A stretch of DNA of 10,347 nucleotides from Bacteroidetes bacterium 4572_114 (GTDB taxonomy: Bacteria; Bacteroidota; Bacteroidia; Bacteroidales; 4484-276). A program made the translations under genes and the position numbers. Positions within the stretch are counted from its first letter, which is position 1. Each line of letters starts with the position of its first letter. Shown one piece after another: positions 1 to 6,391 of the stretch. The notes under the pieces are model-generated. The model saw only the letters and a list, made by a program, of their open reading frames with translations, did no database searches and was not told the origin of the DNA. The stretch spans positions 1 to 10,347 of the forward strand of contig NIVA01000135.1 in NCBI GenBank assembly GCA_002254335.1, in the 5' to 3' direction.

Positions 1-1002
1 ATGTCCATGTAATTTTTCCCCAAAATCCGTTTTAACCTTTTCCAGGTCAATCCCCCACATTGTTCGGAGGGAAGTCATTACATATTCGTTGTATTTTTGA
101 GTTTTAGTGAGAATTTCTTTTTGGAAATTTATCTCATTTTTTTCCACCGAAGATATGTAGGATTTTAGGTTAGAAACATTCCACTGTCTTGATACGCCAT
201 CAAAAGAGTGTGCCGAAGGGCCGGTGCCGAGGTACTTTTCGCCAAACCAGTAGGAAGTGTTGTGCCGTGAATATCTGCCCGGCAAGCAAAAATTGGAAAT
301 CTCATAATGCTCAAAACCGGCTTCTTCCAATACATGCATAATCATATTAAACTGCCGTGCTGCAACGGTATCTTCAAGTGGCCGGGTTTTTCCTTTTCTG
401 ATAAATTGGTCGAGTGCGGTCCCCGGCTCAACAGTAAGCGCATAGGCCGAAATATGTGGGACACCGAGCCGGATAGGTTTTGAAATGTTTTCTTTCCAAA
501 CTTCATCGTTTGAGCTGGGGATCCCATAAATCAAATCAATGCTTAAATTATCGAAACCATGATCCTGTGCCAGTTTTATTGCGCCTTCAGCTTTTGCCGA
601 TGTGTGGGAACGGTTTAAATAATGCAGGTCATTATCATCAAACGACTGAACGCCGATGCTTAACCGGTTGACGGCAGTTTCCCCCAGTTCCCGCAACCAT
701 TGCTTGTTGATGTCGTCGGGATTGGCCTCAACAGTTATCTCAGCATTATCATTGACACCAAAAACATTTTTGGCCTTTTCTATTATTGAATTAAGTATTT
801 GCGGGTGAAACAATGAGGGTGTGCCGCCACCAAAATATATTGTATCTAATTTTTCCCCGCTTAGGTAATCCTTCCTAATCTCCATCTCATTGATGATGGC
901 GTTGATGGTTTCATCACGAAATTTATTTGTGGCAAGCGAATAAAAATTGCAGTAACAGCACTTCTGTCTGCAAAAAGGGATGTGAACATAAATCCCGGCC
1001 AT
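1..1002 (-). CDS. hemW: HemW-like radical SAM heme chaperone (C-terminus cut by window edge)
   Basis: I translated this by hand from the ATG at 1002..1000. The frame is open for 334 codons to the left edge, so the C-terminus (perhaps 40-50 residues, judging from usual HemW length) lies outside. The radical SAM iron-sulfur motif CxxxCxxC is at residues 11-18 (C11, C15, C18), in the HemW/HemN context HIPFC...CCYCNF. A GGGTPS segment (58-63) and SIGVQSF (115-121) follow, both typical of the family. HNTSYW at 247-252 matches the HNxxYW motif linked to heme binding in HemW and separates it from true coproporphyrinogen dehydrogenase HemN. HemW is a cytoplasmic heme chaperone; many databases still call it oxygen-independent coproporphyrinogen III oxidase-like. 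The start codon directly abuts the TAA stop (1005..1003) of the upstream sensor kinase gene, so the two are almost certainly co-transcribed and probably translationally coupled. Confidence 0.93.
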   Translation of the reverse strand, partial: MAGIYVHIPFCRQKCCYCNFYSLATNKFRDETINAIINEMEIRKDYLSGEKLDTIYFGGGTPSLFHPQILNSIIEKAKNVFGVNDNAEITVEANPDDINKQWLRELGETAVNRLSIGVQSFDDNDLHYLNRSHTSAKAEGAIKLAQDHGFDNLSIDLIYGIPSSNDEVWKENISKPIRLGVPHISAYALTVEPGTALDQFIRKGKTRPLEDTVAARQFNMIMHVLEEAGFEHYEISNFCLPGRYSRHNTSYWFGEKYLGTGPSAHSFDGVSRQWNVSNLKSYISSVEKNEINFQKEILTKTQKYNEYVMTSLRTMWGIDLEKVKTDFGEKLHGH

Positions 1003-2532
1003 TTACCTGTTTCCTTTTTTAACCTTCTTGTTCAACACGATACGGAAAGTGGTCCCCTTATCAATTGCTGAGGACTTGACAAAAATCTTCCCACGGTGGT
1101 AGTTCTTTATTATCCGCTCGGCAAGCGAAAGCCCCAGTCCCCACCCTCTTTTCTTGCTGGTTATGCCTGGGTTGAAAATGTTCTTTTGTTTCGATTTGGG
1201 GATACCTTTTCCGGTATCGGTCAGGTCGATTATCACATGGCCGTTTTCTTCGGCAACATCCACGGTAAACTTTCCCTGGTTGCCCATGGCATCTATAGCA
1301 TTTTTGGTGATGTTCTCGATCACCCATTCAAACAAATGGAGGTTGATGGGGGCCATGATGCTGGTTTCGTGGCCAGGGTTTATTATGTAATTGATCTTTC
1401 GGGATGTCCTGGTTTTAAGATAGGCCATCGAATTGTAAACTACATCAACAATATTTTCGGGCTCCAGTTTTGGGACAGACCCGATTTTCGAAAACCTTTC
1501 GGTGATCTTTTCCAGCCGGTCCACATCCTTGCTCAGTTCCTCAATGATGGGGTTTTTCACACCTTCCATTTTCAACAGTTCCATCCAGGCAATCATCGAC
1601 GAAAGCGGTGTGCCCAATTGGTGGGCTGTTTCCCGTGCCAGGCCGACCCAAACCTGGTTTTGTTCCGATCGCCGTGCCGTGCTGAACATAAAGTAGCCGA
1701 TAAACAGGAACAGTGCCACAATACCAAGTTGAATAATCGGGTAGTAAGTAAGTTGGGTGAGTAAATATGACCCTTGATAAAAAATATAACTCTTCCCCTG
1801 GTTTATCAGGTCAATTTCGATTGGTTGATTGTCCGATCCCATTTCGGCAATGGTACGCTCAACAAAAGCCGGATCCATAATTTTGTCAGGTTTTATGTTG
1901 CCGAAATCAATAACATTTTTCTTGGTGCTGTCGGTGATGATGACAGGAACTGAAGCGGCGTTTATCACAATTTCCGAAAAGAAGGACCGCACCAGGTCGT
2001 TGAGGACATCGCGCAATTCGGTCATCAAGCGGCTATCTTTATAATATAGGTAGTTTTTCCGGTTTTGATAATAGCGGGCTTCAATGGGCGGGTAACCCGA
2101 AAATTCTTCGAGCAACAGACCTGTAAGGAAAATTACCGTATCCTTGTCAAACTCAACATTCTTAACATTAATTATCTTGCCATACTCATCAGTCAATACA
2201 ACGGGGATTGTATTGTTGGAGCGGATGATATCTACATAAAAGGTAAGGTCGGTATCCGGGTCATCAGTTTTTATCAGTTGTTTGTAAGCTTCGGCAAGCA
2301 GTTCCACATGAGAACGGTCCTGCTCGCGTATTTGATTGAAAAAATTCTCGATATACTTTACAAGTGCAGTTTTACGGTGAATGGCATCGGCCCAGATCCG
2401 AATGTTTTTTTTCTCGTCTTGCGATACTTTGTTAACAATGATATTGGTGTACCACATCGAAATTGCTACAATTGCTATGGCTGTTGCAAACAGCAACAGT
2501 TTCCACTGTCTTTTTCGGGTGTAAATATTCAA
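1003..2532 (-). CDS. Membrane-bound sensor histidine kinase, TTG start
   Basis: 509 residues. A transmembrane helix lies near residues 11-29, a periplasmic sensing region of about 230 residues without a domain I recognise follows, and a second helix spans about 263-283. The phospho-acceptor region is ARETAHQLGTPLSS with the presumed autophosphorylated histidine at H304. The ATP-binding domain follows in order: N box N407-ITKN-A, G1 box DTGKG (439-443), F-box region NIFNPG (451-456) and G2 box GWGLGLSL (463-470). No HAMP domain is obvious between TM2 and the H box. The start must be TTG at 2532..2530: an in-frame TAA lies five codons upstream, no ATG intervenes, and the first internal ATG (residue 27) would destroy the first helix. 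No response regulator lies in the window, so the partner is unknown. It heads an operon with hemW. The call of histidine kinase is firm; the signal is not knowable from the sequence. Confidence 0.93.
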   Translation of the reverse strand: MNIYTRKRQWKLLLFATAIAIVAISMWYTNIIVNKVSQDEKKNIRIWADAIHRKTALVKYIENFFNQIREQDRSHVELLAEAYKQLIKTDDPDTDLTFYVDIIRSNNTIPVVLTDEYGKIINVKNVEFDKDTVIFLTGLLLEEFSGYPPIEARYYQNRKNYLYYKDSRLMTELRDVLNDLVRSFFSEIVINAASVPVIITDSTKKNVIDFGNIKPDKIMDPAFVERTIAEMGSDNQPIEIDLINQGKSYIFYQGSYLLTQLTYYPIIQLGIVALFLFIGYFMFSTARRSEQNQVWVGLARETAHQLGTPLSSMIAWMELLKMEGVKNPIIEELSKDVDRLEKITERFSKIGSVPKLEPENIVDVVYNSMAYLKTRTSRKINYIINPGHETSIMAPINLHLFEWVIENITKNAIDAMGNQGKFTVDVAEENGHVIIDLTDTGKGIPKSKQKNIFNPGITSKKRGWGLGLSLAERIIKNYHRGKIFVKSSAIDKGTTFRIVLNKKVKKGNR

Positions 2533-2592
2533 GGTTCTGGATTTTTTTTAACAAATTATTTAACGCTAAAAGCTGAGGCTTATTATTGGGGA

Positions 2593-2616
2593 AATGGAAA
2601 GGTGGAAAGGTGGAAT
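2593..2616 (+). repeat. Purine-rich short tandem repeat, about 8-bp unit
   Basis: Three 8-bp units lie head to tail: aatggaaa, ggtggaaa, ggtggaat, followed by gtgggg. They sit in the divergent intergenic region between the sensor kinase and lpxC-fabZ genes, upstream of the lpxC promoter. The remainder of this region (2533-2675) is AT-rich and shows no gene. Low-complexity purine repeats of this sort look like intergenic filler; I assign no function. Confidence 0.6.
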
Positions 2617-2675
2617 GTGGGGTTTTTTAATTTTCACACTTCAAATTTCTAACTTCTTTAAAAAGAAAATTTTAA

Positions 2676-2683
2676 TACTTTTG
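2676..2683 (+). promoter_or_regulatory. Bacteroidota-type -7 promoter element for lpxC-fabZ
   Basis: TACTTTTG matches the Bacteroidota -7 consensus TAnnTTTG exactly. It lies 40 bp before the lpxC-fabZ ATG, giving a predicted transcript start near 2690 and a 5' leader of about 34 nt. A clean -33 TTG is not seen at the expected distance; only a weak CTT-rich stretch around 2653-2659 is present. The same octamer precedes the outer-membrane protein gene on the opposite strand at 7701..7694. Confidence 0.6.
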
Positions 2684-2723
2684 CAGACCAATATTATTTC
2701 ATTAAATATTCTTCCTCATAATC

Positions 2724-4115
2724 ATGGTATTACAAAAAACAATTAAAAAGCCAATCACTGTATCGGGGCTTGGGCTACATACAGGAAGTAGGGTTAACCT
2801 AACTTTTATGCCGGCATCCGAAAACCATGGGATTTTATTTAAACGTACCGATCTTGAAGATGCCCCGGAAATTGAAGCAGATGTATCTTACGTTGTTGAC
2901 ACATCACGTGGGACTACCCTGGAAAAAAATGGCGTTAGGGTCCATACTGTTGAGCATGTGCTCTCGGCCCTGGCCGGGTTGGAAATTGATAACATGATTG
3001 TTGAGGTTGATGGGCCGGAAACCCCAATTATGGACGGTAGCGCAAAGTTTTTTGTGGAAGCCCTGTTAGATGCGGAAGTTATTGATCAGGATGCCGAAAA
3101 AGATTATTTTGTTGTAGATTCGGTTATCAGTTATACCGATCCCGACAATAAAATTGAGATCATAGCCATCCCCAGCAGAAAGTTCAAAGTGTCGGTGATG
3201 ATCGATTTTGAAACCAAGGTGCTTTCAACACAAAATGCCAATCTGGACAATATTAAGCTGTTTAAAGATCAGATAGCCCCTTGCCGTACATTTGTATTTC
3301 TTCATGATCTGGAATATTTATTAAAAAACGACCTTATCAAAGGTGGCGAGTTGAACAATGCCATTGTATTTGTAAACAAAGTGGTGGAACAGGAGGAGCT
3401 TGACCGTCTGGCCGGGATATTCGATAAACCTAAAGTGAAGGTTAAGTCCGAGGGGATTTTAAATAACCTGGACCTTCATTTCTCAAATGAACCGGCACGC
3501 CATAAATTACTTGATGTGGTTGGCGACCTCTCATTGGCCGGAAAACCCATCAAGGGCCATATCATTGCCAACAGGCCGGGCCATGCAGCAAATGTTGAGT
3601 TTGCCAGGCTATTGAAGAGACAGATATCTAAAACTTCGACCGATGAAAATATCCCTGAATACGATCCAAATAAAAAGCCTGTTTACGATATCAATGGTAT
3701 CATGAAGTTCTTGCCCCACAGGCCACCTTTTTTGTTTGTCGATAAAATTATTGAGCTTAGCGACCAGCACGTTGTAGGAGTGAAAAATGTTACTATGAAC
3801 GAAGGTTTTTTCGTAGGGCATTTTCCCAAGGAACCGGTAATGCCGGGCGTGCTTCAAATTGAAGCCCTGGCACAAACAGGTGGGATATTGATTTTAGGGA
3901 CCGTGCCAGATCCTGAAAATTACATCACCCTCTTTTTAAGGATTGATGATGTGAAATTCCGGAGCAAAGTAATCCCCGGAGATACCATTATCTTTAAACT
4001 TGACCTTGTGTCGCCCATCAGACGTGGCCTGTGCCGCATGAAAGGCGTTGCGTATGTTGGAAATAAAGTAGTTATGGAAGCCGTAATGCTGGCTCAAATA
4101 GTTAAAAAAAAATAA
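2724..4115 (+). CDS. lpxC-fabZ: Bifunctional LpxC deacetylase / FabZ 3-hydroxyacyl-ACP dehydratase fusion
   Basis: 463 residues; two enzymes in one chain, a fusion well known in Bacteroidota. Residues 1 to about 300 are UDP-3-O-acyl-N-acetylglucosamine deacetylase, the committed zinc-dependent step of lipid A synthesis. VHTVEH (73-78) supplies the catalytic glutamate E77 and zinc ligand H78, RHKLLD (259-264) gives zinc ligands H260 and D264, and H287 in RPGHAAN matches the catalytic histidine near the end of LpxC. A linker of roughly 20 residues leads to FabZ (about 320-463): FLPHRPPFLFVD (329-340), then GHFPKEPVMPGVLQIEALAQ with catalytic H366 and E380 separated by 14 residues as in FabZ. 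All key residues of both halves are present, so both activities should be intact. The ATG has the best upstream promoter and matches the family N-terminus. lpxA follows after 6 nt, indicating one operon. Confidence 0.98.
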   Translation: MVLQKTIKKPITVSGLGLHTGSRVNLTFMPASENHGILFKRTDLEDAPEIEADVSYVVDTSRGTTLEKNGVRVHTVEHVLSALAGLEIDNMIVEVDGPETPIMDGSAKFFVEALLDAEVIDQDAEKDYFVVDSVISYTDPDNKIEIIAIPSRKFKVSVMIDFETKVLSTQNANLDNIKLFKDQIAPCRTFVFLHDLEYLLKNDLIKGGELNNAIVFVNKVVEQEELDRLAGIFDKPKVKVKSEGILNNLDLHFSNEPARHKLLDVVGDLSLAGKPIKGHIIANRPGHAANVEFARLLKRQISKTSTDENIPEYDPNKKPVYDINGIMKFLPHRPPFLFVDKIIELSDQHVVGVKNVTMNEGFFVGHFPKEPVMPGVLQIEALAQTGGILILGTVPDPENYITLFLRIDDVKFRSKVIPGDTIIFKLDLVSPIRRGLCRMKGVAYVGNKVVMEAVMLAQIVKKK

Positions 4116-4121
4116 GTTAAA

Positions 4122-4919
4122 ATGAACCAACCATTGGCATATGTTCATCCACAGGCTAAAGTTGCCAAAAATGTGGTGATTGAACCTTTTGTGAACATCG
4201 AAAAAAATGTTGAAATAGAAGAAGGTACCTGGATCGGCTCCAATGTTACTATTATGGAAGGTGCGCGAATTGGGAAAAATTGTAGGATATTTCCGGGCGC
4301 TGTAATTTCTGCCATACCCCAGGACCTGAAATACAACGAGGAGGAAACCCTGGTAAGGATAGGTGACCATACCACAATCAGGGAGTATGTGACAGTTAAC
4401 CGTGGAACTGTTTACAACCATGAAACGGTAATTGGCAATAATTGCCTGCTCATGGCCTACGTCCATATTGCCCACGATTGCATAATTGGTGACAATGTGA
4501 TCTTAGGTAATGCCACCAATCTTGCAGGCCACATCCAAATTGATGACTATGCGATACTTGGTGGTATGGGTGCGGTGCATCAATTTGTTAAGATTGGTAT
4601 GCATGTTTATGTTGGTGGTGGGTCTTTGGTCAGAAAAGATGTCCCCCCGTTTACCAAGGCGGCCCGTGAACCAATTTCCTATGCCGGCATCAATTCCATC
4701 GGTCTTCGCAGGAAAGGTTTTTCCAATGAAAGGATAAATGCCATCCAGGACATTTACCGGCTGATATATCTGAAGGGTTACAACGTTTCGCAGGCTGTGG
4801 CCATTATTGAAGCTGATGTTCCCGCTACCCGCGACAGGGACGATATCCTTACATTTATCCAAAAATCGACCCGTGGTATTATGCGGGGCTATTCAAAATT
4901 AGAAAAACGGAATGGGTAG
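4122..4919 (+). CDS. lpxA: Acyl-ACP--UDP-N-acetylglucosamine O-acyltransferase
   Basis: 265 residues, normal family length. LpxA transfers a 3-hydroxyacyl chain from ACP to the 3-OH of UDP-GlcNAc, the first step of lipid A synthesis, in the cytoplasm as a trimer. The N-terminal two-thirds is a left-handed beta-helix of hexapeptide repeats, and the C-terminal third is helical. HIAHDC places H115 and the catalytic H118 (equivalent to H125 of E. coli LpxA); AGH H137 and VHQF H153 keep the E. coli spacing to H144 and H160. With the same seven-residue offset, G166 falls at the position of E. coli G173, the chain-length ruler; a small residue there fits a long acyl chain (C14 or more), which is inference. 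It is 6 nt behind lpxC-fabZ. The 100 bp after its stop is repetitive and non-coding. Confidence 0.98.
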   Translation: MNQPLAYVHPQAKVAKNVVIEPFVNIEKNVEIEEGTWIGSNVTIMEGARIGKNCRIFPGAVISAIPQDLKYNEEETLVRIGDHTTIREYVTVNRGTVYNHETVIGNNCLLMAYVHIAHDCIIGDNVILGNATNLAGHIQIDDYAILGGMGAVHQFVKIGMHVYVGGGSLVRKDVPPFTKAAREPISYAGINSIGLRRKGFSNERINAIQDIYRLIYLKGYNVSQAVAIIEADVPATRDRDDILTFIQKSTRGIMRGYSKLEKRNG

Positions 4920-4929
4920 GGGGGATAGG

Positions 4930-4964
4930 AGTTAGAAGTTGGAAGTTAGAGGGTAGAAGTTAGA
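4930..4964 (+). repeat. Five tandem 7-bp repeats (AGTTAGA type)
   Basis: Five heptamers lie in perfect register: AGTTAGA, AGTTGGA, AGTTAGA, GGGTAGA, AGTTAGA. The array starts 10 bp after the lpxA stop and sits where the 5' end of an intact efp gene would be expected. All frames contain stops in the array, so it is not coding. A 12-bp stretch, agaagttagaaa (4955-4966), occurs in inverted orientation at 2646-2657. Confidence 0.85.
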
Positions 4965-4985
4965 AAAGTTCATTGATATTTATTT

Positions 4986-5018
4986 AGTTGTCATTTGGTT
5001 GTCATTTAGTTGTCATTT
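4986..5018 (+). repeat. Three tandem 11-bp repeats (AGTTGTCATTT)
   Basis: The units are AGTTGTCATTT, GGTTGTCATTT and AGTTGTCATTT, contiguous and differing at one base. The array ends one residue before the point where homology to EF-P resumes (codons Asn-Thr-Phe from 5023). The TTG at 4999, the only conventional start codon for the truncated EF-P frame before the homologous part, lies in the second unit. Confidence 0.88.
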
Positions 5019-5436
5019 ACCCAATACATTTACTGCCGGTGTAAAAATTGATATACAGCGTGTTGAACGTAGGCAATACCAATTTTTGTATAAAGATGGC
5101 AACCTCTATCATTTTATGAACATGCAGGACTTTGAACAAACATTTATTGATGAGGCGATAATCAATGCCCCCCAATTTATGAAAGAGGGCCAAGAGGTTG
5201 ATATTTTATTTCATGACGAGACCGAAACCGCCCTTACCTGTGAACTGCCCGCTTATGTAAATTTAAAAATTACCTACACCGAACCGGGCGAAAGGGGAAA
5301 CACCGCCACCAATACATTTAAGGACGCTAAATTAGAGACCGGCGCCACGGTAAAAGTCCCATTATTTATCAATAGTGATGAGACTATTAAAGTGGACACC
5401 AGGTCTGGTGAATATTCGGAACGGGTAAAGGAGTAA
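4999..5436 (+). pseudogene. efp: Elongation factor P lacking N-terminal domain I (remnant or truncated gene)
   Basis: The frame encodes domains II and III of EF-P: FTAGVKIDIQRVERRQYQFLYKDG and onwards, CELPAYVNLKITYTEPG (81-97), and a C-terminal signature-like stretch K108 to D127 around VKVPLFIN. Compared with family members of about 185-190 residues, about 50 residues are missing. These form domain I and carry the loop lysine (K34 in E. coli) that is modified and reaches the P-site tRNA on stalled ribosomes. The DNA that should encode domain I is replaced by short repeats with stops in every frame. The only usual start is TTG at 4999, which would add an unrelated leader of about eight residues. 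No frameshift or stop breaks the remaining 137 codons, so the loss is either recent or the fragment is still used. The last glycine of the EF-P C-terminal signature is Asp (D127). The LpxD-like gene starts 5 nt downstream. An intact efp elsewhere in the genome, or an assembly error, cannot be excluded. Confidence 0.85.
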
Positions 5437-5441
5437 TACAA

Positions 5442-6386
5442 ATGAAACTCAACAGAAATTATTCCCTGGCCGAATTGGCCGGATTACTTCAGGCAAAATA
5501 TGATGGAAATGCCGATCATCTAATTACCGGCATTAATGAAATCCATATGGTAGAGGCCGGTGACCTGACCTTTGTTGATCATCCAAAATATTACAACAAG
5601 GCACTGAACTCAGATGCCACAACCATTTTAATCAACAAAGAGGTGGAGTGCCCTGCAGGAAAAGGCCTTCTCATTTCGGAAGATCCATTTGCCGATTATG
5701 TGAAACTGGTGAAAAAATTCAGGGGCTTCGAAGCTGCCACATCACAAATTAGCCCATCGGCACAAATTGGTGAAGGCACGGTGATACAGCCCAATTGCTT
5801 TATTGGCAATCATGTAAAGATTGGTAAAAAATGTCTCATCCATTCCAATGTAAGTATTTACGATCATGTGGAAATTGGTGATGATGTGATCATCCAATCC
5901 AATTCGGTGCTTGGTGCCGATGCATATTATTTCCAGCGCAAGCCTGCCGGTTACCGTAAACTCGAATCCTGTGGCAATGTTATTATTAAAGACCGGGTGG
6001 AGATTGGTGCTCTGTGTACTATTGACAAAGGTGTATCGGGAGATACCATAATTGATGAAGGTACCAAAATGGACAACCATTGCCAGGTTGGCCACGATAC
6101 ATATATCGGTAAAAACTGCCTGATAGGTGCCTTTGCCGCCATAGCCGGGGTTACCAAAATTGAAGATGATGTGATACTGTGGGCCAGGGTAGCCATCAAC
6201 AAAGATCTTGTGATTGGCAAGGGGGCTGTGGTTTTGGCCGTATCGGCAGTTGACAAATCCATCGAAGGGGGAAAAACCTATTTTGGCGCACCTGTAATGG
6301 AGGCCCGGAAAAAATGGAAAGAAATGGTTATGATCAAGAGGTTGCCCGAAATCTACGATAAAATTAAAACATTGAGTGTCACCTAA
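5442..6386 (+). CDS. lpxD: LpxD-like UDP-3-O-acylglucosamine N-acyltransferase (second family, lacks one conserved His)
   Basis: 314 residues. The N-terminal 100 residues fit the LpxD uridine-binding domain (SLAELAGLL, GINEIHMVEAGDLTFVDHPKYY). A left-handed beta-helix of hexapeptide repeats occupies about 103-275, followed by a C-terminal helix (EARKKWKEM onwards). NHCQVGHDTYIG places H218 at the position of the catalytic H239 of E. coli LpxD. The second conserved histidine (E. coli H276, in the GH before the last coils) is absent: the segment reads WARVAINKDLVIG. The usual GGxxGIAGH run is therefore not conserved. I recall flavobacterial relatives next to efp with a similar LW...G ending, so this looks like a Bacteroidota paralogue group. 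It may be the N-acyltransferase of lipid A or a related acyltransferase. It is co-directional with the lipid A operon, 5 nt after the EF-P remnant. Confidence 0.88.
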   Translation: MKLNRNYSLAELAGLLQAKYDGNADHLITGINEIHMVEAGDLTFVDHPKYYNKALNSDATTILINKEVECPAGKGLLISEDPFADYVKLVKKFRGFEAATSQISPSAQIGEGTVIQPNCFIGNHVKIGKKCLIHSNVSIYDHVEIGDDVIIQSNSVLGADAYYFQRKPAGYRKLESCGNVIIKDRVEIGALCTIDKGVSGDTIIDEGTKMDNHCQVGHDTYIGKNCLIGAFAAIAGVTKIEDDVILWARVAINKDLVIGKGAVVLAVSAVDKSIEGGKTYFGAPVMEARKKWKEMVMIKRLPEIYDKIKTLSVT

Positions 6387-6391
6387 ACCTG

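Noticed and set aside
1096..1764. 222-residue plus-strand open frame
   Set aside because: It is antisense to the histidine kinase, which has full catalytic motifs on the other strand; the translation looks like a mirror of those codons and matches no family I know.
2552..2559. Possible minus-strand -7 element (ATAATTTG) for the sensor kinase gene
   Set aside because: It has two mismatches in the TA pair of TAnnTTTG and lies only about 20 nt from the TTG start; too weak to call as a promoter.
2593..2616. Purine repeat considered as a regulatory or CRISPR-like array
   Set aside because: Units are 8 bp without spacers; it is simple low-complexity sequence.
2065..2652. 195-residue plus-strand open frame reaching into the intergenic region
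   Set aside because: It overlaps the kinase sensor region in antisense, runs into low-complexity repeat sequence at its end, and has no recognisable domain.
2724..4115. LpxC-FabZ fusion considered as a novel gene fusion
   Set aside because: It is a well-established fusion in Bacteroidota and serves here mainly as a taxonomic marker.
3936..4475. 179-residue minus-strand open frame across the lpxC-fabZ/lpxA junction
   Set aside because: Both sense genes are intact with all catalytic residues; the antisense frame is a composition effect.
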